Origin: Metridium senile
Lineage: Eukaryota; Cnidaria; Anthozoa; Actiniaria; Metridiidae
Direction: 5' to 3'
Assembly: GCA_949775045.1 (NCBI GenBank)
Contig: OX459105.1
Coordinates: forward strand, 4,126,556 to 4,190,555
Length of the DNA stretch: 64,000 nucleotides
The notes beneath the pieces are model-generated. The model was not told where the DNA came from, made no database searches, and saw only the letters and a program-made list of their open reading frames with translations. Positions 21,600-32,559 of this stretch are shown here, one piece after another. Both the position numbers and the translations under genes were made by a program. How positions within the stretch are numbered: the first letter of the stretch is position 1; the number at the start of each line of letters is the position of its first letter.

Positions 21600-23369
21600 T
21601 AAAGCTCGATTGAATGATTGATTGCAAATCAGCTGCATTCAAGACTAATTAAAAGAAATTCGAAACTCCCTGATATTTGAAAATAATACCTTAAAGGAGT
21701 TTATTTGTTATAGCACAGAGCGCAAAAGGTAAACTTTTTGCATTCTTCTCAGTTTGAACGGGAAAGCTGTCTGGTATAATAAGGCTTGTGAAAAATCGTT
21801 TAGCAGAAAAAAAGTGTGTACAAAGTATGTGAATAACAGGAGCAAACAACGTGCTATATTGATTCACCTAAAATTAATAAATAATTAATATAGTTAATTG
21901 AAAAGATTTTGTTGCACTCAAGTCAAATCATATTTTTATTAAGATTATTAAAATTGTCTTGTTTCTACCATACTGACTTTTCTGACACTTTATTATTTTG
22001 AGGAAATCCGCTGACCGGAAAAATACATACTTCCAAAAAGGCCAACGTATATTGAGACTCGTTCTTGCTTTTAAAGAAGCTATTTCTCATTAAATAACTA
22101 CGATACACCATTACGAAAGGTTTGAATTTACTGAAAACATGTAAAAGAGTTTTGAAATTGTAATAGCTTGTCTAATTCATAACAGATACTTTAATATCTG
22201 TTTAAAATTAGTACAATTGCTCAGTAAATCAAATTTCACTTCGATTAAATTGTTAATAATATAGTCGTGAACCACATAAATAATGAAAACAATCGGATTG
22301 AATTTAAGTAATAGTTTCTTTTTATGACAATATGAAAGGCTTTGCAACCATTAAAAACAATCGCTTGGCTGCCTTTATTGTAAACAATTAGACTAATGAA
22401 TGATACAGTCATAAAGACATCATATAGAGTCCGTTTGTTTTATACACTTGTTTGTTTAAGTTGTCTTTCATTATTAATATTGTTAATACGACCTATAATG
22501 TCTTTTCAATGTGCCTTTGGACATTTTTGAGATGATTTTGTATTTTATTGATTGTTTTGAAATTTTCCAAAATATGCAAATTTTTGAAAATGAGTATGTT
22601 GGACACTTGACTGTGAAAAACATATTTAATATCCCAAACATTTTATTGCTTTTAGACAGAGTTAAAGGATGGTATTCAATAGTTATGTCTCAATTTTGCT
22701 GTTATCTTGTTGATCATGGGAGATATCACTCACAAAATAGCCCAAAATGAGGTGTGGTTGAAAAAGTGAAAAACTCATCTTCTTCTCGGTGTTGCCATGA
22801 CAACCAGCCTTACGGTAGAGTCTTGCAATATACATGGTTGGAAAGCCCATAGTCACTTTAATAAGCAGTAGAGATATAATTTTGCTTGAGGTTGTTTTTA
22901 TAATTTTATGAGAGTTCAAAGTTTGGGTTGAAAATTCCATGTTTTAGCTGAAAATGGCCTAAAACCGAGTGTGAACGATTTATTGTCCCAAACTTAGTAA
23001 CTAAAGACATATATGTACATGGATGGTTTTGACAGTTTTTGAGCGCTATTTGTTTAGTTATTGTAAGTCACATTGCCACACATTGAGTGATTCCTTCTAA
23101 CACTCAAAACTACAAAGTACAAAATATATCTGTAATTTTCTCGAAATCAAACATACAGATTTCTTTAATTCTTTGATATTTTGAGTGCCTAATGTTGTAG
23201 TTTACTGTGGTGGTAGCCGCTTTTCGAGATCTCATCGCGTTCGTCTACAATTTAAGCGCAACTGATTTCCGTTTTTCCTGTATATCGCTGCTATTAAAAT
23301 ACAAATCTAAAAACAAAGTATATTGTTTTAAATTTCAGTCTAAGACTGATAATCTGTAAAAGTTTCAGG
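21600..23369. other. AT-rich sequence without recognised genes
   Basis: Short open frames on both strands lack family motifs. No RNA gene or clear repeat was recognised. Confidence 0.4.
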
Positions 23370-23449
23370 TCAATCGAAAATTGGGAAGTTTGTCAAAACG
23401 ACGTTTAAAACGGCCTGGTGTGGCTTTCCGAAAACTATAGTGATCCACC

Positions 23450-23640
23450 TTAAGTATTTCAAACAACATATCTTTAAGTTTAGACTTTTGAAGAACAGTC
23501 TGTTTGATAATATCTTCAGATGAGTTGGAATCTCATTCCAAATTTTGGCTCCAATATATATGAGAGAATTAAAGCATTTTTTTGGATGTTTAACCTGGAT
23601 TTCGTGATGCAAGCTGAACTCTTTCTATTGATATTCCTTG
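23450..23640 (-). pseudogene. LINE reverse-transcriptase C-terminal tail
   Basis: The - strand reads FHHEIQVKHPKKCFNSLI, then YIGAKIWNEIPTHLKILS and RLFFKSLNLKIC. The (G)xKIWNxIP...FKxxL pattern is the standard C-terminus of non-LTR retrotransposon polymerases. Truncated on both sides. Confidence 0.6.
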
Positions 23641-23869
23641 ATCTTCATGAGTAATCTTCTTAAAAAATTGTATTTTAAATTCCTTTCCCAAATTATGCTC
23701 TTGCAATTAGTTGTATATTTCTTAGTATTAACAGTTTGGGAGATGTTTGCATACATTTAGTACAATATTATCCAAAAAGGCAAATGTCCAATATTAATAA
23801 GTGGAAAGCTTTTGACTGAGCATATTTCAAATTGCTTCATGGCATAAACTCATTTAGTTGCTTATGTTT

Positions 23870-24001
23870 CAAACTTCCATCATGCAAGCACCTTTTTGGC
23901 CAATGAACACACACATACATCACAATTATTGATGAAAATGTATGCATTATAAATATCTAGCTAATTATTAAAATAAATCTCTGTTTTCTATGCTTATAGC
24001 C
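23870..24001 (+). promoter_or_regulatory. Conserved 5' flank of copies B and C: promoter or last 5' intron
   Basis: Very similar to 39005-39153 of unit C (CATGCAAGCACC, CACAATTATTGATGAAAATG, GCATTATAAAT). Two readings fit. TATGCTTATAG may be a splice acceptor, since exon 1 starts with two bases before the ATG as in copy A. Or ATTATAAATA near 23949 may be a TATA box 50 bases before a well-placed GCCATGG start. I cannot decide. Confidence 0.4.
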
Positions 24002-27000
24002 ATGGAATTAGTTCTCCCTCTTCCCTCACCTCGTGATAAAGATCTTTTGATATTCATTATCCATTGTTTGAAAGAACAAGGTGTTCAAAGGGAGAGGATA
24101 ATCATTGACAAAATTAGAAATGAAGCTCAGATATATGGTGGATCTGAAGCCGAAATTGCTGCAGGCAAAGACCAAGTAAAATGTTTAATTGTAAGTACAA
24201 CAATAATATTGTTTGTTAACTTTATTATAAACTTATTAATTTAGTCCAAGAAAAATTGGAGAAGAATGGACCATGGAGAAGAATGTTATTCTTGTTAAAG
24301 AGGGGGCCGTAAGGGGGTGTTTCAGCCCCCCTCTCCCCGTCATCCCCCCTTATGATCAAGTGGGCTTTATTTTTTGATATATATCAAAGTTAAAGTCAAA
24401 CAGTCATTGAATTCCACAATAAATATATCAAGTGGTATAGTCATTGATAAGTGATTTACCTAACGTTTTTATTATTTTTTCTTGTTCAACAGCAAGATTA
24501 TTATCTACTTGACAAGCAACATGGAAAGGTAAATTATTATGTCAAGCAGTGTACATTTTCTCCAGATCAGAGCATCAGCTGCCAGTGTTTTCATGGACTA
24601 ACTGACTTCTGGAGCACCAGCTACCTTTTCCACACACACACAAAAGATATTAGCTGTTTAGTTATAGTACAGGTCGCAGATCTTGTTCAAAAACAAAAAC
24701 TTGACCCAAAAGCTTTCAATCCATTGTTTGAAATAATGTGCAGGCAATTGAAATGAGAGATATTATTTTATCCACATCCACTGGATATGAGTCATCTCAT
24801 GCTCTGATTGGTTCTTCTACTACTTTAGCTTCGTCAGGCAATGCTCCCTCATCACCTGGCTAATCTAGGTGATGAGGGAGTGTTGCATGATGAAGCTAAA
24901 CACAGCTCCTTTTTCCGTTATTATTTTGGCATTGTTTTCATCTTACATTTTATTTATTAAGAGTGAATGGTCTGATCCCAGGTGTAATCGATGTAGATGA
25001 GGCATGATCGTCCAGGGTGGTGTAGTCTTGAGAAAGACTGATGGTGTTGATGTCTGACGTTTCGACAACCTGAGCGGAAGTCATCTTCAGAGTAAAGAAA
25101 ATGAAAAGACAGTGGTGTTATTTATGTGTCTGGTTCGTCGGTAATGTTGTTGTTGATGCGTGGGTAGGTGTTAGTCATTGTGTTAGCGGAAAGCTTGAAG
25201 TCGTTAATGAGTCTATTGTAGGAAGCCGGTAGTGTTATGCAACGGTTAAGTGGCTTTTGTTTATTTATTTATTTTATTTATTATTGTAATGATTGCTGCT
25301 GAAAATGCAGTTCATAATTACACAGCAATTTCACTTTCAAGTGACATGCAAATATCACTCGAACCATACATCTGCCGATCATCCTCAAAACTAAGAGATT
25401 CAATCATTGCTCTAAACCCCCAAAACAAAGATATTTCATGCTTTACCCAGGGAGGTCAGGAGATTATGTCCAAAATCTAAGACGGCAGAGCTGGCATGTA
25501 TTGTACATGTGCCATTCATAAAAGTATCACCGACTTAGTCTAGTATTAAATAGATGTCCCTAATTTAAAACACCAAAGCTGAGGACTTCAATGTTATTCT
25601 TTCTTTTTTCCAAGATGAATACCACAGATCGGAAAACAAAAGTTGATATCCCTTGGGACAAAGTGGGATTAGTCATAGGCAAGAAACATTGTAACATACA
25701 AAGGATCAAACAGGAAACAGGAGCAGAAATTTTTGTAGGTAAAGATGCAATCTATGTTGGTGGAGACGATGAAAAGCGCAAGAAAGCAATACTAGAATTG
25801 AAAAACATTGCAGTAAGTATAATAATAGTAATTTAGTAATTATTTAGCAATTATTCGCCGAAGGCGAAGTGGTTATCAAGGAATATTTACCAGCAGCGAT
25901 TCTTCGAGCCGCTCAGTAAATATTTTTATTGATAATCACTGAGCCTGAGGTGAATAATTGTTTTAGTATATACATGATTCACAACCGAACAAAAAAAAAT
26001 TAAAAAAAAATTTTTGTATAAATTAAGAAATTTATTGCATAACATTAAAATAAAGCGTGACAAGGCGCACGAACGTTGAACCTCGTTTTCTATGAATTCA
26101 AATTTGTTTATGTTTAAAATGCCGTTTTACCTTGAAAAACACTTAAACCAAACTTTGTAGCTTTCTTTGTGTTTTGTGGAATTGCGTTTTGTTGAATTTT
26201 TTCAATTTCTTAATCGGTAATTGTTGCAAAACCAGACGCCATTTTGCCGAGAAGAAATATTCCGAGCTTGAGCAGTGAATATGGTCTCAGATTCCGAGAT
26301 AGCTAGCCAATGAGAGAGCGCGTTCTTATGAGGTTGTGAATCATGTATATACTAAAGTAATTTATTAAAATATTTATAGCACATTATTATCCAACACTCT
26401 CTGAAGGTGCTTTACAATAAAAACAGTAAAACAATCTTTCAATAATTATGTAATGCAATGCAATGCTGCCAATGCATTGTATGTAATGTAATGTTGTGCT
26501 TATGTAGTGCATTTCACATCTTGCAATGGTAAGGAAATTAATAGTTAGTATGTATTAGTCAATGAGGCCATTAAAGATGCAAACTATGTACAGTCATACT
26601 CCAATCTCAGCTGAATGCCTGTCCCACTGCCCATCCGCCCGTACACCCGCCCAGTCCCGCCCGTCCGCCTGTCTGGCTAAGCCTGCCTGCCTTAAAGTAA
26701 GTCAATAGCGCTCTTGCTGGTGCTTTACAAATTTCTTATTATTATTATTATTATAATTAACAGTTTGGTAAAAAGAACAAGAGACATGATCAGGTATTAA
26801 TTATATGAAGTGTTCTTTTATTGTTTGACCTTTTCAATTTCATTTTTTCGAGTTTACCCAAACTTACAAAAATAAAGTAATTATTAATTACACATTTTAA
26901 TATTATTTATCAAATTCATGAATAATTAATGATCTATTAGTCCAATCATGGTTGTCCATTGTAGTCACATGTACAGACCTTTAAATCCCAATAAAGGATT

Positions 27001-30000
27001 GATGTTTTATGCATCAGTTTCATTAACTTAGATGTGCATGTCAAATACTAGACTGCGAACAGTCCTTCTTTTCCCCCCAGATTCCGATGAAAACGAGAGA
27101 AAAAATGAGCATTTAAATAGAACATGGACGCACAGGGATTGGGGGCGAAAAGGGGGAGGAGCGATGAATAAAAGGAAAAGTACAACTTTACCTCTCCATT
27201 CCTACCTCCCCCAACTCACCCCCAATCTCCGCTTGCTCGTTTTATGAAGGTTTAAATTTTCTGAATCTGGAGGAAAAAGTAGGGACTGCTCGCAGTCTAG
27301 TCAAATACATATTAATTAGGTATACGGTTAAGACCAGATTAATTAAAGTATATATTATAAATCAATCTTCTGAAGTTGTCCTTTAGTATAAATATATATT
27401 ATATATTATAAAGTTTTCTTAAGGGTAGTTTCCTTAACTCAATATTTTCAAATTATAATTTATTAATCATTATTATTATTGTTATTATTATTATTTTGAC
27501 AATAAAGTTCTGCGATAAGACATCAAATTTTACAAAGATTTTACACGATGTTTTGACGTTATCAAACACCATTATCAAGTGAAAATGATAAACTTATAAC
27601 ATGAATAATAATGAGTTAAAAAAATTACCTTTATCTTAGTTTATTGTACTTTTAACTCATTATTATGTCTTATCGCAGAACTTTATTGTCAAATGTATTT
27701 CCAAACCTTTACTTATACAGATTATTATTATTATTTTTAAGGTGAAAAACACAGAAGGAATGACAAAAGTTGGTATCCCTAAGAGGTTCATTGGTTTAGT
27801 TATAGGCAAGGAACATTCTAATTTAAGAAGAATCAGAGAGAAAACAGGAGCAGACATTGTTGACATTGATGGAGCAATCTATGTTGGTGGGAGTGATGAT
27901 CAACGCAGGAAAGCAACAATAGAATTGAAATACAATGTAGTAAGTTTTAAACACAAAAGCTTCAGTTGATTGATTGGTATTACCAGTCATTTCGCACAAA
28001 TGCACTTTCGCCCAAGTCATTTTGCCTACAAAAAAGGTGTTTCACACCAATCGTTTTTTCCTCCATATATCAATTATGATAATATATACATTGTATTCAT
28101 TTGACATTATTACTCTTATTATAAACTCATTAAAAATCAACTGAGTTGACATTCAGAACAAATACAAGGTCAACCAATCAGAATTATGGATTCAACATCA
28201 TATATTGATTAGCATTTCCCATTATTCTGCCAAGAAACTTTATGAAATACGAGTTCTTCTTTCTTTAAATAAATTGTAAATGCTAGTCAAACTCATGGTG
28301 GGATTATATTTCAATCAACAAGAAAAGTCTACATAATTGTATATACTCGGAAAAAGCTCAAAAAATGCAAAAAGGCAATCAACTCACCTGGCATAAATAT
28401 GATTTAGCTTATAATGTTATTGATCAATCAAATACCAAATAATTATATAATTTTAACGATAACAATATAATGAATTTCTATTTTGCAGTATAGTGCAATT
28501 TACAAAAACGACACACAGGAGACGTTTACTCTTGATAGATTTGATTTTGTTGATGGTACTGGCCCAGAATGTAACTACAGACTTATTAATAAACCAACTG
28601 ATTGTCCAACAACTCATTTGCTTCCACATGACGATTTTTACACAATTGATAAAGTTGATGAAGACGAATACAACAAGGTAAGATATTAAATCATTAATAT
28701 GGTGATGATGATCATAACAATAAAGATTTGATGAATCATGATCAATCTTTGTGACTTATTGATTTGATGATATTGTTAAATAATTTTCAAAATTTCTCAC
28801 ATTTATAAAATATCTGATAAAATCTTTTGACTGTGACAATAAAATGCACCCGGGAAAAAGCACCTTTTGTCAAATAGTCCTACAGCATGAAACTGGAGTA
28901 TTGTGTATATGTGTTATCTTGGTGTATTTCTCTATCTCCAGATAGACAATGGTGAGATAGACATGAAAGATTTGGAAAGCACTGTGACCAAAGTACTGCA
29001 AAAAATACAGCAAACCGTAACTACAGATGGTAGCAGTACATACCCAAAGTCTGACTTTTGGCTTCATTTTGGGCATGTTTTCATTGCAGGAAAAGTTGAT
29101 GAAGGTAATGGTTTGAGCAAAGTTAATATGATGAACTGGTTATATATCATTTAACTGATTGTTTGTTCACTTTTCAGTCCAAACGTAACCCTGCACAAAA
29201 CACAACAATTCTTAATATATATATTTTAGTAAGTCAGCCAATGAATCCATTGTGGTCAGGTCAGTTAAGCATTATAAATGAATGTAAAACAAAAGATTGT
29301 GCACATGATGCAGTCATGCACAACCAATTACTCAACATCAATGTTTACTTCTTTGTCAGCACCAAGTTTTCCAGGTTTCATAACCAGTCCCCTATATATA
29401 TTAACTCTGGAGCGAGGCTGAAAAACACAACTCCACACAATTCAAGTAGTCAAAAAAGATTACTGGCTGGCTTTTAAGGCCTTTTCAAATATGCATTTCT
29501 TTAATTTGTTTCATAATTTTTACTTTATATTCAGCTGAACAAGGAGAAACATACTCATTGGATGACTTTCAAAAACAGCTCAACCAAGAAAAGGGCTGGA
29601 AAATGGTTTTTGATACAGCTGTTGAGAATATGGAAGTTGATGGCTTGGAGGAGGCTCTGGCAGGCAATGAATACATGGGCATCCCTCCTCACACAAGATA
29701 TGATATTTCATTCTTGACGCCATCTTGTGGTAGAATTCGAGTTAAGGTATGTACACTACCTGGTTGGCTGATGTAAAGTTGTATTGCAGAACTATTATTA
29801 TGATCATCAACAACAACAAGAACATCATTATAAGTATTATGTTCATTATTATAATATTATTTATCATCATTATTGCCTAGCCTCCTCCACATGCAACTCT
29901 CTGGGCTTCCTTTGACTCTGGGCTTCCTGTGGCGGAACAAAAGGTGGGGGAGGGGGGGGGGGGGGTGGTGAGAGAAAAGAAGAGGAGGAGTTTCTTATTA

Positions 30001-31170
30001 CAGTCGAAGCTCCATTAGCGGACGCTCCACTAAGCGGACAGCTCTAGTTACGGACAGCTTTCCAAAACCCCGTTTTTTTCTTCCATACAAACACTGTATT
30101 CACACTTTCCATTTAGCGGACATTCTCTTAAGCGGACGCGGACACCTTAAGCGAATCCCAATTGACCTTTTCTATTGTTTTCAAGCTCCCTTAAGCGGAC
30201 ACTCGAAATAGAAATATGCGGAATAAAGTTAATTCAACAACGAAATATTTTTAAGTTTTCACATAATGCCTCACATAGTCGTTCTAAAGCTGAAAACGAT
30301 ATGAATTTTCTTATTGATGCAAAAAGACGTTATAGTTTCCATTGAGTATGATTTCTTATCTCGTGTTAGACTTGTGTTACACCAGACCATAATTATCTAA
30401 TAGAACAGTTGTTAAAATGTTGATTATTTGAATAACTCGCTTAATCATTGAACCAGACTATTCTTTGTCTTTAATTGCTATTATTGATCTTTAGAAATGC
30501 TTTTGTAAGCGCAAAACGAGACTATTTTACGTTATTTACCCGTTTTAAGAACCCTTCCTATTAGGCGGACAGCTCTACTTACGGACACTTTTTTCGTTTC
30601 CCAAGGGTGTCCGCTTAATGGAGCTTCGACTGTATTTATTTTTCTTCCTTTCTTATTTGGGGCTCATTCCTCTCCGGTTCGCATGATAAAGGGAACCCAG
30701 AAGAGGACAAAGGAAACCCAGCAGACGAGGCTAATTATTGCCATCATACACTAATGGTCACCATAATGGTTATTTAATGTTGACTTTTATATTCCAAGTA
30801 CAGTGGAACCTCTATTAAGCGGCCAACCTCTATTAAGCGGCCATTTTGGAAAGTTCCAAGGGTGACTGCTTAATAGAGGTAGCACTGTGTTATATTTAAA
30901 GTATATATATATCTCCTCTCAGATATTCCTTGATGCAGATAACCAGCCAACAAAGGAACTTATCCATGAATCTATTGCTGTTCGTCCAGCCCATTCATCA
31001 TCAGCACCATATTTGCTATGTAATCGTTTTTATCACAGAGCAAAAATCAGCATAGCAATCCCATCTAGCTCAATGGATGTCCGCTTGAATATCCGTACAG
31101 GTAGTACATCTGTCTGTCCATGTCTTTCAGTCTGTCTGTCTGTCTTGCTTTTTTTTTATCTGTCTGTCCA

Positions 31171-31212
<42 letters not shown>

Positions 31213-32316
31213 ATATTTGTTTTGTTTGTTTATTTGGTTCCTTGCTACATGTAGCTTGTTCAGTTTTTTTGTTTTTTTTTATGTTTTCAATAACGTTTTA
31301 CAAAAGAGTTTAGACTACAAAAATATATTTTTGGTATTGTATTTCAGTTTCAACATGTTTGAAAAAGACACAACAAGTGCTCAATGAAGAAACTAAACAC
31401 GAGGAAATTTTAAAAACCTACTTAGACAGGATTGAAATACAAAATGGTGAAATAAAACTACCTGATGATTTACCATATGATTTTTGCATGAATTACATGC
31501 GAAAATGTAAACGGCATTTCTATGCCCATGACAAAGGAGAAGAGAGCTTTACTATTGTTATATCAAAAGAGCAGGATATAGATCCTTGGAATGATGGGAA
31601 ACAGTTTGATGTCAAGGTAAATGATTTCCTGCTAGCTTGTTTAATTGCTTGCTTGGTTGATTGCTTTATTTATTTATTCATTGATTTGTTTTATTCATTT
31701 AATTACTTATAAATTTACTTATTTGTTTGTTCATTTATGTATTGCTTGCTTTTCTGATTGTTAGATTATTTCATTGCTTTATATTTATTTATTCATTTAT
31801 TCATTCATTCATTTATTTGCTTACTTACTTACTTACTAACTTATTTATTTATATATTTATTTATTTATTTATTTATTTATTTATTTGTTTATTTATTTAT
31901 TTAATTATTTATTTATTTATATATTTATTTATTTATATTTTTATTTATTTTTTTTAGTTGATTTATTAATTAATTTTTTATTCATTCATTCATTCATTCA
32001 TTTTTTTATTTTTTTATTTTCTGATTGATTGATTACCTCAATGATTGATTGATTGGCTAATTTGGGATTATTTGATTGATTGCCTGATTGATTGATTAAT
32101 GCCTAATTGATTGGTTGATTGATTGCTTGGTTGCCTGAATAATTGATTGATTGATTGATTTTTTTCTAGACCGATGTACAAATCAAAAGTATTGAAATCA
32201 ATAAGCTCTTGCGGAGTGAGGAATGGGAACCAGAACAGATCATCAGCAGGCTGCCTACATTTTTATCAGTTGTGAAGGAAATTCAAGCAAATATTTCCGC
32301 TTCTGAGGATTGCTAG
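24002..32316 (+). CDS. Multi-KH gene, copy B (intact, about 602 residues)
   Basis: Exons: 24002-24190 (codons begin at ATG, context GCCATGG), 24493-24528, 25615-25812, 26764-26793, 27742-27939, 28489-28677, 28942-29104, 29535-29746, 30923-31100, 31348-31616 and 32170-32316 (TAG). The sum is 1809 nt, all splice phases match and no stop intervenes. Residues 1-63: KH-like domain without GXXG (LPLPSPRDKDLL...VQIYG-like end). 76-141: KH1. 152-217: KH2. 218-602: C-terminal region conserved in all three copies but of no family I recognise. KH domains bind RNA or ssDNA; here each GXXG is GXXH. No signal peptide or membrane segment is evident, so cytosolic or nuclear. Function unknown. Confidence 0.88.
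24493..24528 (+). CDS. Microexon 2 of copy B (12 codons)
   Basis: QDYYLLDKQHGK between CAACAG and GTAAAT, phase 0 both sides. The paralog in copy C (39617-39658) codes QDYYRYLHNKQHGK. The two-codon difference keeps the frame. Reading on through the donor stays open to TGA at 24756, so intron retention would also give a complete short protein. Confidence 0.7.
24673..24756 (+). CDS. Possible alternative terminal exon of copy B
   Basis: After acceptor ATAGTACAG, 27 codons in phase 0 (VADLVQKQKLDPKAFNPLFE, IMCRQLK) end at TGA. Splicing from microexon 2 would give a short protein of about 102 residues with only the N-terminal KH-like domain. In copy C the last 21 codons and stop are kept (43622-43684) with changes of coding type (Asp to Ala, Phe to Leu, one synonymous). 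Upstream of these they are cut off by the piggyBac-derived insertion. Confidence 0.4.
   Translation, partial: VADLVQKQKLDPKAFNPLFEIMCRQLK
24824..24902. repeat. Hairpin in intron of copy B
   Basis: TTTAGCTTCGTCAGGCAATG, CTCCCTCATCACCTGG faces CTAGGTGATGAGGGAG, TGTTGCATGATGAAGCTAAA. The arms are about 36 bp. The flank CTGATTGGTTCTTCTACTAC recurs in unit C at 43940. Confidence 0.7.
24985..25250 (-). repeat. Penelope-like element fragment with hammerhead-like motif
   Basis: On the - strand at 25053-25093: CTGAAGATGACTTCCGCTCA then GGTTGTCGAAACGTCAG. CTGAAGA, a GAC...GTC stem and GAAAC fit the hammerhead core layout, and this exact phrase is characteristic of Penelope-like retroelement ends. No coding part is present. 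Confidence 0.5.
25615..25812 (+). CDS. KH1 exon of copy B
   Basis: 66 codons: MNTTDRKTKVDIPWDKVG, LVIGKKHCNIQRIKQETG, AEIFVGKDAIYVGGDDEK, then the last helix. This is a complete type I KH domain in one exon. The loop is GKKH, not GXXG. It is 88-90% like KH1 of copy C (46785-46985) by eye. Its ATG could also serve as a start for an N-terminally short isoform. Confidence 0.88.
25962..26357. repeat. MITE in intron of copy B
   Basis: TTTAGTATATACATGATTCA, CAACC at the left faces GGTTGTGAATCATGTATATA, CTAAA at the right, a 25-bp perfect TIR. The interior has GAGAGCGCGTTC, similar in style to the sequence around the 3468 palindrome. Confidence 0.8.
26358..26763. repeat. LINE 3'-tail-like fragments and C-rich tract
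   Basis: TATTTATAGCACATTATTAT with GGTGCTTTACAATAAAA, and again CAATAGCGCTCTTGCTGGTG, CTTTACAAATTTC followed by (TTA)n. These match the TATAGCGCCACTTCC...GTGGCGCTTTACAAA tail of the LINE at 62937, so they are eroded 3' ends of that family. CCCGCCC/CCGCCTG repeats occur at 26625-26680. Confidence 0.5.
26764..26793 (+). CDS. Microexon 4 of copy B (10 codons, basic)
   Basis: FGKKNKRHDQ between AACAG and GTATTA, phase 0. Copy C has a 30-nt counterpart at 47880-47909 (NKNSKRPERK) with the same length, phase and basic character, lying between KH1 and KH2. Confidence 0.65.
27040..27308. mobile_element. MITE with 9-bp target duplication
   Basis: Element 27049-27299 with ends TAGACTGCGAACAGTCC and GGACTGCTCGCAGTCTA, flanked by the direct repeat GTCAAATAC at 27040-27048 and 27300-27308. 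Interior arms TTTCCCCCCAGATTC / GAATCTGGAGGAAAAA. A 9-bp duplication is typical of Mutator-like transposases. Confidence 0.85.
27494..27693. repeat. Inverted repeat just upstream of KH2 exon, copy B
   Basis: TTTGACAATAAAGTTCTGCG, ATAAGACAT faces ATGTCTTATCGCAGAACTTT, ATTGTCAAA: 29-bp arms, spacer about 140. It ends 49 bases before the KH2 exon. Confidence 0.8.
27742..27939 (+). CDS. KH2 exon of copy B
   Basis: 66 codons: VKNTEGMTKVGIPKRFIG, LVIGKEHSNLRRIREKTG, ADIVDIDGAIYVGGSDDQ and the last helix (KATIELKYNV). Complete type I KH; loop GKEH. Orthologous exons: 8831-9034 (A) and 49579-49776 (C). Flanked by phase-0 introns, so KH exons can be added or lost without frameshift, as copy A shows. 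Confidence 0.88.
28489..32316 (+). CDS. C-terminal exon block of copy B (unrecognised conserved region)
   Basis: Six exons coding residues 218-602. Landmarks shared by A, B and C: DRFDFVDGTGPECNY with a DCP.. turn; NGEID..LE; SDFWLHFGHVFIAGKVDEG (HFGH in all three); FQKQLNQEKGWKMVFDTAVE; HTRYDISFLTPS...IRVK; FYHRAKISIAIPSS.MDVR..IRTG; HEEILKTYLDRIEIQNGE; W.PEQI..LPTFLSV in the last exon. Looks like one or two globular alpha/beta domains. I cannot place it in a named family. Confidence 0.75.
29878..30733. mobile_element. MITE (TAGCCTCCTCC family) with 9-bp TSD, interrupted by a pogo-like element
   Basis: Ends TAGCCTCCTCCACATGCAAC and GACGAGGCTA; direct repeat ATTATTGCC at 29869-29877 and 30734-30742. 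The uninterrupted sister is at 33821-34046. It shares GGGCTTCCTGTGGCGGAACA, poly-G, and CTCCGGTTCGCATGATAAAG. A different element (30001-30632) has inserted at TA. Confidence 0.85.
30001..30632. mobile_element. pogo/Tigger-like non-autonomous element, 632 bp
   Basis: TIR CAGTCGAAGCTCCATTAGCG and GCTTAATGGAGCTTCGACTG, flanked by TA. Subterminal AAGCGGACA/GCGGACGC repeats on both sides. No transposase frame. Nested in the element at 29878. Confidence 0.85.
30801..30887. repeat. pogo/Tigger-like mini-MITE, 87 bp
   Basis: CAGTGGAACCTCTATTAAGC, a second internal CAACCTCTATTAAGCGG, and end TTAATAGAGGTAGCACTG. Same family as 8057-8173. It ends 35 bases before exon 30923 of copy B. Confidence 0.75.
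31110..31215. repeat. (CTGT)n microsatellite
   Basis: Pure TCTG repeats at 31155-31212 begin nine bases after a donor site (31101). The matching intron of copy C starts with the same repeat, shorter (55390-55410). Confidence 0.95.
31640..32165. repeat. (TTTA)n and (TGAT)n tract filling intron 10 of copy B
   Basis: ATTTATTT and TTGATTGA tetranucleotide runs fill almost the whole intron up to the acceptor TTTTTTCTAG. In copy C the same intron is shorter and carries GACGGACT repeats (56128-56165). Confidence 0.95.
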
Positions 32317-32559
32317 TGACTACATGTACATGGATACCAAATTGAGATATGGCGACCAATTGAAATATCTGATGTTAATCATCATCATCATCATCAGCAA
32401 CAACAGTATTTATTGAATTTGACTACCAATGGAGAAACATTTTACATAATATAGCAAAATGCATTAGAATTTCTAAGCATATGATGTTTAGGTTTTTAAC
32501 AATTTTTTTATATCATAAATTATATATTATAGAATAGATATGCACATGCATGATTGTAG

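Larger units (their letters stand above)
17931..23805. other. 5.9-kb block present in unit B and absent from unit C
   Basis: Unit C passes from CAATCGATTGTGTCTTAAAT straight to GAGCATATTTGAAATTGC (38650-38690). In unit B those two sequences are separated by this interval. It therefore entered unit B after duplication, or was deleted from C. It holds the GPCR-like, TIR, LINE-tail and repeat fragments listed separately. Apart from these I see no gene. Confidence 0.65.

Noticed and set aside
27032..27247. 71-codon open frame
   Set aside because: Entirely within the 9-bp-TSD MITE at 27049-27299.
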